A DNA stretch of 64,000 nt from Rothia nasimurium (GTDB lineage Bacteria > Actinomycetota > Actinomycetes > Actinomycetales > Micrococcaceae): contig NZ_CAKMSS010000001.1 of the NCBI RefSeq assembly GCF_928382285.1, positions 310,001 through 374,000 of the forward strand, written 5' to 3'. Below the pieces are notes generated by a model. The model was given only the letters and a program-made list of their open reading frames with translations. It was not told where the DNA came from and searched no databases. This document shows, in pieces, positions 1-8,277 of the stretch (position 1 is the stretch's first letter; each line of letters begins with the position of its first letter). Made by a program: the position numbers and the translations under genes.

Positions 1-1
1 C

Positions 2-1753
2 GTCACCTCCCTCTACCTGACCAACGCCGACGACATCCAGATCAAGATGGCCCAGGGCGCTAAGCCCGGTGAGGGCGGTCAGCTCATGGCTCAGAAGGTC
101 TACCCCTGGGTGGCCAAGACCCGTCACTCCACCCCCGGTGTCTCCCTGATTTCGCCCCCGCCCCACCACGATATCTACTCCATCGAGGACCTCGCCCAGC
201 TCATCTATGACTGCAAGCGGGCTAACCCGTCCGCCCGCGTTCACGTGAAGCTGGTGTCTGAAATCGGTATCGGCACCGTGGCCGCAGGCGTGACCAAGGC
301 TAAGGCGGACGTCGTGCTCATCTCGGGCCACGACGGCGGCACCGGTGCAGCCCCGCTCAACTCCCTCAAGCACGCAGGTGCCCCCTGGGAGCTCGGCCTG
401 GCTGAAGCCCAGCAGACCCTCATGATCAACGGCCTGCGCGACCGCGTCGTCGTCCAGGCGGACGGCCAGCTCAAGACCGGCCGCGACGTCATCATCGCCG
501 CCCTGCTGGGCGCCGAAGAATACGGCTTCGCCACCGCACCCCTGGTCGTCGAAGGCTGCATCATGATGCGCAAGTGCCACCTGGATACCTGCCCTGTGGG
601 CGTTGCCACCCAGAACCCCGACCTGCGTGCCCGCTTCACCGGCCAGGCAGACCATGTGGTCAACTTCTTTGAGTTCATCGCTGAAGAGGTGCGCGAATAC
701 CTGGCCCAGCTGGGCTTCCGCACCCTGGACGAAGCTATCGGCCACGCCGAGGTACTCGACATGTCCCAGGCTATCGACCACTGGAAGGCCGACGGTCTTG
801 ACCTGACCAAGGTGCTCACCTCCACCGCCGTGGAATACGAGGGTCAGGGCATCCGCCACCTCAAGGACCAGGACCACGAACTCGACCAGCATATCGACAA
901 CACCTTCATCGCAGCTGCCCAGGAAACCCTGAGCGACCGCACCCCGGTTGCTATCGACTCACCGGTGGTCAATACCGACCGCTCCGTGGGCACCATGCTG
1001 GGCCACACCGTCACCAAGACCTTCGGCATTGAGGTATTGGACCACGACTCCATCACCCTCAACCTCACAGGCCACGCCGGCCAGTCACTGGGCGCCTTCC
1101 TGCCCCAGGGCATCACCATCCGCCTAACCGGTGACTCCAACGACTACGTGGGCAAGGGTCTCTCCGGTGGTCGCATCATCGTGGCTCCGGACGCGGCAGC
1201 TCCCCTGGTTGCCGAAGAGAACGTGGTTGCCGGTAACGTCATTGGCTACGGCGCTACCAGCGGCGAAATGTTCATCCGCGGTATCGTCGGTGAACGTTTC
1301 TTAGTCCGTAACTCAGGGGCAACCGCCGTCGTTGAAGGTATTGGCGACCACGGCTGTGAGTACATGACCGGTGGTAAGGCCCTGATCCTGGGCTCAACCG
1401 GCCGCAACTTTGGTGCGGGCATGAGCGGTGGCACCGCCTACGTGCTCGACCTCGACATGGCCAAGGTTAATAAGCAGTCCCGCGAATCCGGCGAACTAGG
1501 CTTCCTGGAACTAACCGAGGACGACCGCGCCGAGGTTGCCCAGCTGCTGACCCGCCACCACACCGAGACCGGCTCGACCCTGGCGTCCGCCCTGCTCGAA
1601 GACCTGGAGGGCACCTACGCCCGCATCACCAAGGTACTGCCGCGCGACTTTGCCGCCGTACAAGCTATCCGCGCCGAGGCCGAAGCCGCCGGCGAAGACA
1701 CCGAATCTATGCAGGTTTGGAACAAGATTTTGGAGGTGACCGCTCGTGGCTGA
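2..1753 (+). CDS. gltB: Glutamate synthase (NADPH) large subunit, C-terminal part
   Basis: This is the 3' part of the large subunit of glutamate synthase, which transfers the glutamine amide to 2-oxoglutarate. The frame is open from base 2, so the gene starts upstream of the window. The visible 584 residues cover the FMN/synthase domain and the C-terminal GXGXG beta-helix domain. The synthase domain shows the glycine-rich [10 protein letters not shown] segment and three cysteines for the [3Fe-4S] cluster in [12 protein letters not shown] (about bases 557-595). The beta-helix domain shows repeated glycine turns such as [14 protein letters not shown] and [11 protein letters not shown]. The N-terminal glutaminase domain is outside the window. 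The stop codon overlaps the start of gltD by 8 bases, so the two subunits are translationally coupled. Confidence 0.97.
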   Translation, partial: VTSLYLTNADDIQIKMAQGAKPGEGGQLMAQKVYPWVAKTRHSTPGVSLISPPPHHDIYSIEDLAQLIYDCKRANPSARVHVKLVSEIGIGTVAAGVTKAKADVVLISGHDGGTGAAPLNSLKHAGAPWELGLAEAQQTLMINGLRDRVVVQADGQLKTGRDVIIAALLGAEEYGFATAPLVVEGCIMMRKCHLDTCPVGVATQNPDLRARFTGQADHVVNFFEFIAEEVREYLAQLGFRTLDEAIGHAEVLDMSQAIDHWKADGLDLTKVLTSTAVEYEGQGIRHLKDQDHELDQHIDNTFIAAAQETLSDRTPVAIDSPVVNTDRSVGTMLGHTVTKTFGIEVLDHDSITLNLTGHAGQSLGAFLPQGITIRLTGDSNDYVGKGLSGGRIIVAPDAAAPLVAEENVVAGNVIGYGATSGEMFIRGIVGERFLVRNSGATAVVEGIGDHGCEYMTGGKALILGSTGRNFGAGMSGGTAYVLDLDMAKVNKQSRESGELGFLELTEDDRAEVAQLLTRHHTETGSTLASALLEDLEGTYARITKVLPRDFAAVQAIRAEAEAAGEDTESMQVWNKILEVTARG

Positions 1754-3209
1754 TCCCCGCGGTTTTCTGAAAGTAACCACCCGTCAAGACCGGCCTAAGC
1801 GCCCCGTGCCCGTGCGAATCCTGGACTGGAAGGAAGTTCAGGTCGCCCAGAACTCGGCTGTGCTCAAGACCCAAGCCTCCCGCTGTATGGACTGCGGCGT
1901 TCCCTTCTGCCACGTCGGCTGCCCCCTGGGCAACCTGATTCCTGAATGGAACGACCTGACCTGGCGGGAGCAAACCGAAAAGGCCGTTGAGCGCCTGCAC
2001 GCGACCAACAACTTCCCCGAGTTCACCGGACGCGTCTGCCCGGCTCCCTGCGAAACCTCCTGCGTGCTGGGTATCAACCAGCCCGCGGTGACCATCAAGC
2101 AGATTGAATACACCATTGCTGAGCAGGCCTTCGAGGGCGGCTACATCGAGCCCATTATGCCCGACCGCATGCTCGATAAGACCGTGGCAGTGGTCGGTTC
2201 AGGCCCCGCCGGTCTGGCAGCTGCCCAGCAGCTGACCCAGGCAGGCTTCACCGTCGCCGTCTTCGAACGGGACGATAAGGTGGGCGGTCTGCTGCGCTAC
2301 GGTATTCCCGATTTCAAGCTAGAAAAAGATATCGTTGACCGCCGAATTGAGGTTATGAAGGCCGAAGGAACCCGCTTCCGCACCGGTGTTGAAATCGGCA
2401 AAGACATCACCTGGGATGACCTCAAGCGCCGCTACGACGCCGTCATCGTGGCCACCGGCGCCACCGCCCCGCGCGCCCTGCCTATTCCCGGCGCTGACCT
2501 GGAGGGCGTCCACTACGCCATGCCCTACCTGACCGAAGCTAACCGGGTGGTAGCTGGTGACCTAGAAGCCCCGACCATCAACGCCGCAGGCAAGCACGTC
2601 ATCGTGCTGGGCGGTGGCGACACCGGCTCCGACTGCATCGGCACCGCCGTGCGTCAGGGGGCAGCCTCCATTACCACCCTGGCTATCGGCAAGAAGCCGG
2701 GTGCCGAGCGTCCGGAGAACGAACCCTGGCCCATGTTCCCCAAGGTCTTTGAGGTTTCCTCCTCTCACGAAGAAGGCGGCGAACGCAAGTACCTGGCCTC
2801 CACCGTCGAATTCGTGGGGGAGGGCGGCAAACTCACCGGCCTCAAGGTCGCAGAAACCGAATACCTACCCGACGGCCGCCGCGTGCCCAAGGCAGGCACC
2901 GAGCACGTCATCCCCGCTGACCTGGTCTTCCTGGCCCTGGGCTTCACCGGCCAGGAAAACGATGCCATCACCACCCAGGTCGGCGCAGAACTCGACCACC
3001 GCACCAACGTTGCCCGCGACGAGAACTACATGACTAACGTCCCCGGCGTCTTCTCTTGCGGCGATGCCGGCCGTGGCCAGTCCCTGGTCGTCTGGGCCAT
3101 CGCCGAAGGACGGGCCTGCGCCGCAGCAGTCGAAAAGCACCTGACCGGCTCCACCCTGCTGCCGGCCCCCGTCGCCCCCAGCGACCGGGCGATTGATTTG
3201 GCGCTCTAA
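1746..3209 (+). CDS. gltD: Glutamate synthase small subunit
   Basis: The 487-residue NADPH-oxidising subunit of glutamate synthase passes electrons through FAD and iron-sulfur clusters to GltB. The GTG start at 1746 lies inside the gltB end and gives MADPRGFLK. Cysteines at about residues 47, 50, 55 and 59 and at 98, 102 and 106 match the two [4Fe-4S] ligand groups of the family. The FAD-binding Rossmann motif GSGPAG is at about residues 151-156, and a second nucleotide-binding motif GGGDTGSD lies near residue 290. The length is normal for the family. A 95-bp repeat and then a strong terminator follow the gene. Confidence 0.97.
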   Translation: MADPRGFLKVTTRQDRPKRPVPVRILDWKEVQVAQNSAVLKTQASRCMDCGVPFCHVGCPLGNLIPEWNDLTWREQTEKAVERLHATNNFPEFTGRVCPAPCETSCVLGINQPAVTIKQIEYTIAEQAFEGGYIEPIMPDRMLDKTVAVVGSGPAGLAAAQQLTQAGFTVAVFERDDKVGGLLRYGIPDFKLEKDIVDRRIEVMKAEGTRFRTGVEIGKDITWDDLKRRYDAVIVATGATAPRALPIPGADLEGVHYAMPYLTEANRVVAGDLEAPTINAAGKHVIVLGGGDTGSDCIGTAVRQGAASITTLAIGKKPGAERPENEPWPMFPKVFEVSSSHEEGGERKYLASTVEFVGEGGKLTGLKVAETEYLPDGRRVPKAGTEHVIPADLVFLALGFTGQENDAITTQVGAELDHRTNVARDENYMTNVPGVFSCGDAGRGQSLVVWAIAEGRACAAAVEKHLTGSTLLPAPVAPSDRAIDLAL

Positions 3210-3223
3210 GGACGGACGGTAGA

Positions 3224-3318
3224 CAGACTCACGCTCGCTGCCGACCCTCTCGTCTGGTTCGCTTCGCTCACAAGACGATTCACGCCAGCCCCGAGCCAGC
3301 AGCTTCGCTGTGAGTCTG
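3224..3318. repeat. 95-bp palindromic intergenic repeat, copy 1
   Basis: This element has terminal inverted repeats, CAGACTCAC at the left end and GTGAGTCTG at the right. A near-identical copy lies in the opposite orientation at 38112-38206, with roughly 90% identity and the same length. Both copies sit between convergent genes. The outer stem differs between copies by a compensatory A-T to G-C change, which suggests that the folded form is maintained. It carries no open frame. Confidence 0.85.
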
Positions 3319-3355
3319 CCTACCTACCTTTGGCAACGAAGCACCACCAAAACAG

Positions 3356-3394
3356 CGGCCCCGCCTCAGAATCTCTGGGGCGGGGCCGGTTTTT
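3356..3394. terminator. Bidirectional terminator after gltD
   Basis: A 14-bp GC-rich stem (CGGCCCCGCCTCAG with CTGGGGCGGGGCCG, one mismatch) is followed by GTTTTTCT. It lies between gltD and the convergent flavodoxin-like gene and probably serves gltD. Confidence 0.85.
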
Positions 3395-3416
3395 CTGTGG
3401 GTGCCTTGGTCTTTCC

Positions 3417-3974
3417 TTAGGCTAGGGCGGCTACTGCCTCGACCAGCGGTTCAACCTGCTCTTGACTGGAGTAGTCAACGGTTTTGCGGGTGAAACTGTC
3501 GAGCATCTGCTGGTTAGCTTCAGTTTTCTTGGGCAGGGCTGCGATAGCTGAGCGGATGCCCACCATCACGGTTTTGTGCTTGAAAGAAAGCCGGGTGTGG
3601 TCGAGGCCGCCGCGCAGGTGGTAGGTGCCCAGGGCGTCCTGAACCAGGCTCTCACCCAGGTTCTTGGCTAGCAGGGCATCGAGCTTTTGCTGGCTTGCTC
3701 CCGCTAGTCCGCTAAAGGAGACGGTAAAGAGGGCGTAGGGCTTGGACCGTAGCTCCTGCTCGTACTTTTTCAGCTCCTGGGCGCCGGTGAGAAAGCCGCC
3801 GTAGTCGCTCAGGCCTGCCACGAGCACGTCTGCATCTGCCACGGCTCGTTCGGTCAGTGCATCCAGGGGAAGTAATTGCACGGCGTACTGCCCTTCAAGC
3901 TGCTGCTCAGCCCAGCGGGCGTACTGCTCGGTATAGCCGTACTGGCTCCCGTAGGTAATGAGGAGAGTTTTCAT
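3417..3974 (-). CDS. Flavodoxin-domain protein (185 aa)
   Basis: This is a single-domain flavodoxin-like protein, expected to bind FMN and carry electrons. The FMN phosphate-binding loop is visible at the N-terminus as TYGSQYGYTEQYA (about residues 7-19). It is followed by the alternating alpha/beta pattern of the fold, including LVAGLSDYGGFLTGAQELKKY. Length and layout resemble the HemG/flavodoxin_5 group, some of which are menaquinone-dependent protoporphyrinogen oxidases, but nothing here fixes the substrate. It starts 2 bases after the stop of a paralogous gene on the same strand, so the pair is probably an operon. It converges on gltD. Confidence 0.8.
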   Translation of the reverse strand: MKTLLITYGSQYGYTEQYARWAEQQLEGQYAVQLLPLDALTERAVADADVLVAGLSDYGGFLTGAQELKKYEQELRSKPYALFTVSFSGLAGASQQKLDALLAKNLGESLVQDALGTYHLRGGLDHTRLSFKHKTVMVGIRSAIAALPKKTEANQQMLDSFTRKTVDYSSQEQVEPLVEAVAALA

Positions 3975-3976
3975 GA

Positions 3977-4567
3977 CTATGAGGCTGCGATGTCGGTCAG
4001 GTAGGTCTCAACCTCGGCGACCAGGGGCTTGGTCCATTCGCGGTTGGTGTGGTCGGCGCCGCCGTTTTCGAAGGCTTCGATGAGCTGCTTGTCGTACTCG
4101 TTTTGCTTGGGCTTGAGCTTGTAGGCGGTCTTGACGCCGGTGAGCGCGGTCTTGTGTAGCTTGGACATTTCGTCCATCTTGAGGCCCCCGCGGAAGTGGA
4201 AGGCGGGGCGGTCGCCGGCAACGTCTGCCTTGTAGCTCTTCATGACGCGATCGTCGAGGTAGGAGCGGGGGTAAACCTCGGTGCCGTTGAAGGAGACGGT
4301 GTAGAAGACGCGGTTGGGCACGGTGAGCATGGCTTCGCGGCGCTTGCGCAGGGTGGGGGCGCCGGTGAGGAAGCCGCCCAGGTAGCTGGCGCCGACGATG
4401 AGTACGTCGGCTGCTTCAATCATTTCGTCGGTGGCTTCGGCGACGGGGGAGAGGGTTACCTGGGGCGCGGACGCGTGAGCACGCAGGTCTTCTGCGATCC
4501 AGTGGGCGTAGCGTTCGGTGTGACCGTAGGTGGAGCCGAAGAGGATGAGGACGTTCGGGGTAGGCAT
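3977..4567 (-). CDS. Flavodoxin-domain protein (196 aa), paralogue of the next gene
   Basis: This is a second flavodoxin-like protein, upstream of and nearly abutting the 185-residue paralogue. The phosphate-binding loop FGSTYGHTERYAHW lies near the N-terminus and the downstream GASYLGGFLTGAPTLRKR mirrors the partner. The ATG at 4567 is preferred because GAAAGAG lies 5 bases upstream; a GTG at 4573 would add two residues. Two adjacent, diverged flavodoxins suggest either a heteromeric redox unit or a duplication with different partners. The gene is divergent from pyk. The exact reaction cannot be told from sequence. Confidence 0.78.
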   Translation of the reverse strand: MPTPNVLILFGSTYGHTERYAHWIAEDLRAHASAPQVTLSPVAEATDEMIEAADVLIVGASYLGGFLTGAPTLRKRREAMLTVPNRVFYTVSFNGTEVYPRSYLDDRVMKSYKADVAGDRPAFHFRGGLKMDEMSKLHKTALTGVKTAYKLKPKQNEYDKQLIEAFENGGADHTNREWTKPLVAEVETYLTDIAAS

Positions 4568-4752
4568 GGGCACTCTTTCGTCGGTTTGCGGGTGGGCTGC
4601 TTATGTTGTGTTCTGAATTCAGGATACGCGCCCGGGGTGGGCGCTCTCAAAGCTGACAAGCTTAGATGACGGATTTTGTTTGTTTGTGACTGTTTGTGTG
4701 TGTTTTGGTGGGGTTTGTGTCGAATATTTACATAGAAAGTGCCCAATGCCTC

Positions 4753-4781
4753 CACCAAAACCTCACGAAACAACGTATAAT
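4753..4781 (+). promoter_or_regulatory. pyk promoter with CACCAAAAC element
   Basis: A perfect TATAAT -10 box (4776-4781) is preceded by CACCAAAAC starting at 4753, which occupies the -35 position. The same element occurs with identical spacing upstream of gap (51514-51542). An inverted copy (GTTTTGGTGG, 4702-4711) lies upstream. The rest of the roughly 340-bp gap holds a 120-nt leader in which GGTGTGG (4784-4790) can pair with CCACACC (4864-4870). Confidence 0.7.
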
Positions 4782-4907
4782 GAGGTGTGGACATGTTGGT
4801 TTCATGCTGACTATCTGTGAATATGTTGGTTGTTGGCGGTGGTCAATCCGCTACCGACAGAAACCACACCAAAGGTTCTCAGACCCCTACAAACCTAAGG
4901 TTGATTG

Positions 4908-6377
4908 ATGAGACGCGCAAAGATTGTTTGTACTATTGGCCCCGCAATTTCTGCACCCGAGAAAATTGCAGCGGCTATCGAAGCGGGCATGAACGTCGCC
5001 CGCCTGAACATGAGCCACGGTGACCACGAGGTTCACACCAACTCATACGCAACCATCCGCGAGCAGGCCGAAAAGCTTGGTCACAACGTCGCGATTCTCG
5101 CCGACCTTCAGGGCCCCAAGATTCGCCTCGAAACTTTCAAGAACGGCGCTGAGGTTCTCGAACCCGGTGACACCTTCAAGATCACCATCGAAGATGTTGA
5201 GGGCACCAAGGAAATCTGCGGCACCACCTTCAAGGGCCTGCCCGGTGATGTCAAGCCCGGCGACACCCTGCTGATTGACGATGGCAAGATCCGCCTCGAA
5301 GCTATCGAGGTTGACGAGACCACCGTGACCACCCGCGTCATCGTTGGTGGTCCCATCTCTAACAACAAGGGCATCAACCTGCCCGGCGTTGCTGTTTCCA
5401 TCCCCGCCCTCACCGAGAAGGACGAGCGCGACCTGCGCTTCGCCCTGAACCTGGGCGTGGACATCATCGCTCTCTCCTTCGTCCGTTCCGGCGACGACAT
5501 CCAGCGCGTTCACGAAATCATGGAAGAAGAAGGCCGTAAGATCGCCGTCATCGCCAAGATTGAAAAGCCCCAGGCAGTTGAAAACCTGCAGGATATTGTC
5601 GACAGGTTCGACGGCATCATGGTTGCCCGTGGCGACCTGGGCGTGGAGTTCCCCCTCGAAGAGGTTCCCCTGGTGCAGAAGCGCGCCATTGAGCTGGCCC
5701 GCCGCTGGGCAAAGCCCGTTATCGTGGCAACCCAGGTGCTGGAAACCATGATTCAGAACCCCACCCCCACCCGTGCAGAGGCCTCCGACTGCGCGAACGC
5801 TATCCTCGACGGTGCCGACGCCGTCATGCTCTCCGGTGAAACCTCGGTGGGTAAGTACCCCATCATCACCATCCAGACCATGGCTCGCATCATCAAGTCC
5901 ACCGAAGAGCGCGGCCTCTTCCGCGTTCCCGAGCTGGGCACCTCACCCAAGACTCGCGGTGGCGCTATCACCCGCGCAGCGGTCAACATCGCTGACCAGC
6001 TGGATGTTAAGTACATCGCCACCTTCACCCAGTCCGGTGACACAGCCCGCCGTCTTGCCCGTCTGCGTCCGGCCAAGCCTGTGCTTGCCCTGACCCCCGA
6101 GCCCTCCGTCCGCGCCTTCCTCTCCCTGCTGTGGGGTGTTGAGGCAGCAGTTTCACCCACCGCTAAGGACACCGACGAGATGACCGCCGTGGTCGACCGC
6201 TACATGCTGGCTAACGGCCTGGCTCAGGCTAACGACATGATCGTCATGGCTGCCGGTTCACCTCCCGGTGTTGCAGGCTCCACCAATACCGTCAAGGTTC
6301 ACCGCGTTGGTGACCTTGATGACGCCGGTGCTGTGCTCCCCGAGGCCCGCGAGCAGGTCGGCCCCTACACCGACTAA
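4908..6377 (+). CDS. pyk: Pyruvate kinase
   Basis: Pyruvate kinase makes ATP and pyruvate from phosphoenolpyruvate and ADP in the last step of glycolysis. The 489-residue protein begins MRRAKIVCTIGPA. It shows the N-terminal NMSHGDHE segment, the active-site signature IAVIAKIEKPQ with the catalytic lysine, the MVARGDLGVE metal/phosphate region, and AVMLSGETSVGKYP. The ATG at 4908 is chosen with AAGG 9 bases upstream; an in-frame TTG sits directly before it. The length is normal and the C-terminal regulatory domain is complete. It is transcribed from the TATAAT promoter at 4776 with a long leader and is followed by a hairpin. Confidence 0.97.
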   Translation: MRRAKIVCTIGPAISAPEKIAAAIEAGMNVARLNMSHGDHEVHTNSYATIREQAEKLGHNVAILADLQGPKIRLETFKNGAEVLEPGDTFKITIEDVEGTKEICGTTFKGLPGDVKPGDTLLIDDGKIRLEAIEVDETTVTTRVIVGGPISNNKGINLPGVAVSIPALTEKDERDLRFALNLGVDIIALSFVRSGDDIQRVHEIMEEEGRKIAVIAKIEKPQAVENLQDIVDRFDGIMVARGDLGVEFPLEEVPLVQKRAIELARRWAKPVIVATQVLETMIQNPTPTRAEASDCANAILDGADAVMLSGETSVGKYPIITIQTMARIIKSTEERGLFRVPELGTSPKTRGGAITRAAVNIADQLDVKYIATFTQSGDTARRLARLRPAKPVLALTPEPSVRAFLSLLWGVEAAVSPTAKDTDEMTAVVDRYMLANGLAQANDMIVMAAGSPPGVAGSTNTVKVHRVGDLDDAGAVLPEAREQVGPYTD

Positions 6378-6405
6378 GGGTTAGCCCGCTCTTAGGAGCT
6401 GATAT

Positions 6406-6450
6406 GAAGGCCCCGCCGCTTCATTACGATGAAGTGGCGGGGCCTTCGTC
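6406..6450 (+). terminator. Terminator after pyk
   Basis: A long GC-rich stem pairs GAAGGCCCCGCC with GGCGGGGCCTTC, with inner pairing of CTTCAT and ATGAAG. The T tract is weak (TTCGTCT). Confidence 0.7.
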
Positions 6451-6467
6451 TAGGTAAAATGGTTGAC

Positions 6468-6923
6468 ATGACAAATACTTTACTCACTCGCTCCACCGTT
6501 ATTGATGCCCCCGTTGATCAGGTTCGCGCCCTGATTGAGGACCTACACGCCTGGGAAAACTGGTCGCCCTGGCAGGAGCTTGACCCCGCTATGCAGCAGA
6601 CCTACTCCGGTGCCGAACGCGGCATCGGCGCAAAGATGGCCTGGGCCGGCAACAAGAAGGCCGGTGAGGGCCGCATGACCGTGGCCACCGTGCAGGACGA
6701 CCTGGTTGAGGTTGATATCGAATTCATCAAGCCCTGGGCAGCTAAGAACCGCAGCCACATTAAGCTACAGCAGGTTGGCGAGGGCACCGCGGTCTCGTGG
6801 TCGATGAGTGGTGAGCAGAACCTGATGATGAAGGTGATGTTCAAGGTCTTTAATATGCAGAAGCGTATCGGCGCGGACTTTGAGCGCGGCTTAGCCCGCC
6901 TTAAGGCGGTAGCAGAGCGTTAG
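6468..6923 (+). CDS. SRPBCC family protein (START-like fold)
   Basis: This 151-residue protein has the START/Bet v1-like pattern of the SRPBCC superfamily, a fold that forms a deep cavity for hydrophobic ligands. The N-terminus TRSTVIDAPVDQVRALIEDLHAWENWSPW (given in part) is the typical opening strand and helix with the conserved aromatic WSPW. The middle has alternating strands, and a C-terminal helix ends MQKRIGADFERGLARLKAVAER. The start at 6468 is preferred because TAAAAT (6455-6460) lies 7 bases upstream, which fits a leaderless transcript; an ATG at 6459 is also in frame. Its ligand is unknown. It stands alone between a terminator and a non-coding region. Confidence 0.75.
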   Translation: MTNTLLTRSTVIDAPVDQVRALIEDLHAWENWSPWQELDPAMQQTYSGAERGIGAKMAWAGNKKAGEGRMTVATVQDDLVEVDIEFIKPWAAKNRSHIKLQQVGEGTAVSWSMSGEQNLMMKVMFKVFNMQKRIGADFERGLARLKAVAER

Positions 6924-7037
6924 GACGCCCGCCGCCCCCGGTCGCCTGCGGGAAAGTTCTTCGTCATGTAGGGGTCATAGCTACCTATTATGATTGAAAA
7001 ATGAACTTTAACCTGACTGGCAGGTGTAGACTGGTTA

Positions 7038-7162
7038 ATGGTGATTCAGGACCGGAGATTTGGTTTTGAATCGAACCGCCGTAGGAACCACAAGATCAAA
7101 GCCTAGCTTCGGTCTTGTCTCCTCACCAGCCCGCCCGCCCCTATGGAGTGGGCGGGTTTTTT
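7038..7162 (+). ncRNA. Candidate structured small RNA (or leaderless 22-codon ORF)
   Basis: A gene-free stretch of 378 bases ends in a strong terminator (7130-7162). Upstream of it two nested stems pair: GACCGGAG (7050-7057) with CTTCGGTC (7107-7114), and GGTTTTGA (7062-7069) with TCAAAGCC (7096-7103), each with one G-U pair. Possible -10 boxes are TAGACT (7027-7032) and TATTAT (6986-6991). An ATG at 7038 opens a 22-codon frame (MVIQDRRFGFESNRRRN...) ending at 7106, with no ribosome-binding site. The sequence was not recognised as a known RNA family. Confidence 0.5.
7130..7162 (+). terminator. Rho-independent terminator of the candidate small RNA
   Basis: The stem CCCGCCC/GGGCGGG is followed by TTTTTTG. 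It is too far from the SRPBCC gene (about 200 bases) to be its obvious terminator. Confidence 0.8.
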
Positions 7163-7210
7163 GTAAAGATTATTTCGCTTGATGAGCGGCGCGAGCTGGC
7201 CTAAAAATCA

Positions 7211-7295
7211 ATGGGGTTCAAAAAGAGGTTCACCCCATTTTTGAGAGGACAACGAAAAGCCCCCGCCCTGGAATGTTTGACCAGGTCGGGGGCTT
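7211..7295 (-). terminator. Two tandem terminators after tRNA-Leu
   Basis: On the minus strand, a 15-bp stem (7257-7271 with 7281-7295) ends in TTTT. A second hairpin, ACCCCAT/ATGGGGT (7211-7238), lies beyond it and is followed by a T-rich run. Confidence 0.75.
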
Positions 7296-7301
7296 GTTTT
7301 G

Positions 7302-7381
7302 TGCCCAAGGTGGGACTCGAACCCACACTCCGAAGAACCGCATTTTGAGTGCGGCGCGTCTGCCAATTCCGCCACTTGGGC
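7302..7381 (-). tRNA. tRNA-Leu (CAA anticodon)
   Basis: Read on the minus strand, this is an 80-base class II tRNA. The acceptor stem pairs GCCCAAG with CTTGGGC and the discriminator base is A. The anticodon stem CCGCA/TGCGG holds the loop CTCAAAA, giving anticodon CAA, which decodes UUG. The variable arm has a short stem around TTCTTCGGAG, and the T arm contains GTTCGAGTC. CCA is not encoded. Confidence 0.95.
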
Positions 7382-7589
7382 AAGTGCGAAAGCTCTTCTA
7401 CAATACACGTTTCTGCCCGCTAAAAGCCAATCGGCCCTCACCCTGGAAGAAAGAACCCGCCCCCGACTAAGATAGGAATCGAAGAGGGTACGCACCGTCA
7501 CCCGTTGCATGCACGCCCACAAGGTTGTGCGCGTGCGAAAATAGATAGCGAACCTCAACCAAACGCTGAATTGACCTAAGGAGCAGGGT

Positions 7590-8204
7590 ATGTCAGAGCA
7601 GACCACCCAGGAGCCCGAGAACCACGATCAGCAGCCCGCACGCACCGTCGTCGTCGCTGAAGACGAGGCGCTGATTCGCCTCGACATCGTCGAAATCCTC
7701 AAAGACCAGGGCTTTAACGTCATTGCCGAAACCGACAACGGTAAAAAGGCTGTAGAACTGGCCGAAGAACACCGTCCCGACCTGGTCCTCATGGACGTCA
7801 ACATGCCTATCATGGACGGCATCGAAGCAGCGGGTCAGATTAGCGAGCAGCAGCTGGCCCCGGTCGTCCTGCTCACCGCCTTTAGCCAGAAAGAGCTGGT
7901 GGACCGCGCCACTGAGGCAGGTGCCATGGCCTACGTGGTCAAGCCCTTCACCCCCAACGATCTCATCCCTGCTATCGAGGTGGCCATCAGCCGCTACGAG
8001 CAGATTCGGGCTCTCCAAGACGAAGTCACCAGCATCAAGGAGCAGTTTGAGACCCGCAAGCTGGTCGACCGCGCTAAGTCACTGCTGATGACCAAGATGG
8101 GGCTCAGTGAGCCTGAGGCCTTCCGCTGGATTCAGAAGACCTCCATGGACCGCCGCCTCTCCATGCGCGAGGTCGCCGAAACCATCGTCAAGCAGGTTCA
8201 GTAG
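7590..8204 (+). CDS. pdtaR: ANTAR-domain response regulator, PdtaR-like
   Basis: This 204-residue two-component regulator controls gene expression after transcription starts, by binding RNA. The receiver domain (about residues 18-135) has the acidic pocket at E24/D25, the phosphoryl-acceptor Asp in LVLMDVNMP (about D69), and the conserved lysine in VVKPFTP. The C-terminal ANTAR domain (about 140-200) shows LVDRAKSLLMTKMGLSEPEAF, cut here to 20 residues at most: the core is AKSLLM and the conserved Ala/Phe helix of the family. PdtaR of mycobacteria has this layout and works with the sensor kinase PdtaS; no kinase gene is adjacent here. An AAGGAG precedes the start by about 7 bases. Confidence 0.88.
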   Translation: MSEQTTQEPENHDQQPARTVVVAEDEALIRLDIVEILKDQGFNVIAETDNGKKAVELAEEHRPDLVLMDVNMPIMDGIEAAGQISEQQLAPVVLLTAFSQKELVDRATEAGAMAYVVKPFTPNDLIPAIEVAISRYEQIRALQDEVTSIKEQFETRKLVDRAKSLLMTKMGLSEPEAFRWIQKTSMDRRLSMREVAETIVKQVQ

Positions 8205-8227
8205 GGTAGCACCCCCAGCCTGTAACA

Positions 8228-8262
8228 AAGCCCGCCCCAGCGTATTGCTGGAGCGGGCTTTG
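8228..8262 (+). terminator. Terminator after the ANTAR regulator
   Basis: A stem of AAAGCCCGCCCCAGC with GCTGGAGCGGGCTTT (one mismatch) and a TATT loop lies 24 bases after the stop. Confidence 0.8.
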
Positions 8263-8277
8263 CTGTATCAAAAGAAG

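Noticed and set aside
3345..3353. A further CACCAAAAC word after gltD
   Set aside because: No -10 box at the right distance and it lies beside a terminator, so it is probably chance.
7200..7390. Open frames crossing the tRNA region
   Set aside because: They run through the tRNA-Leu gene and its terminators and are not coding.
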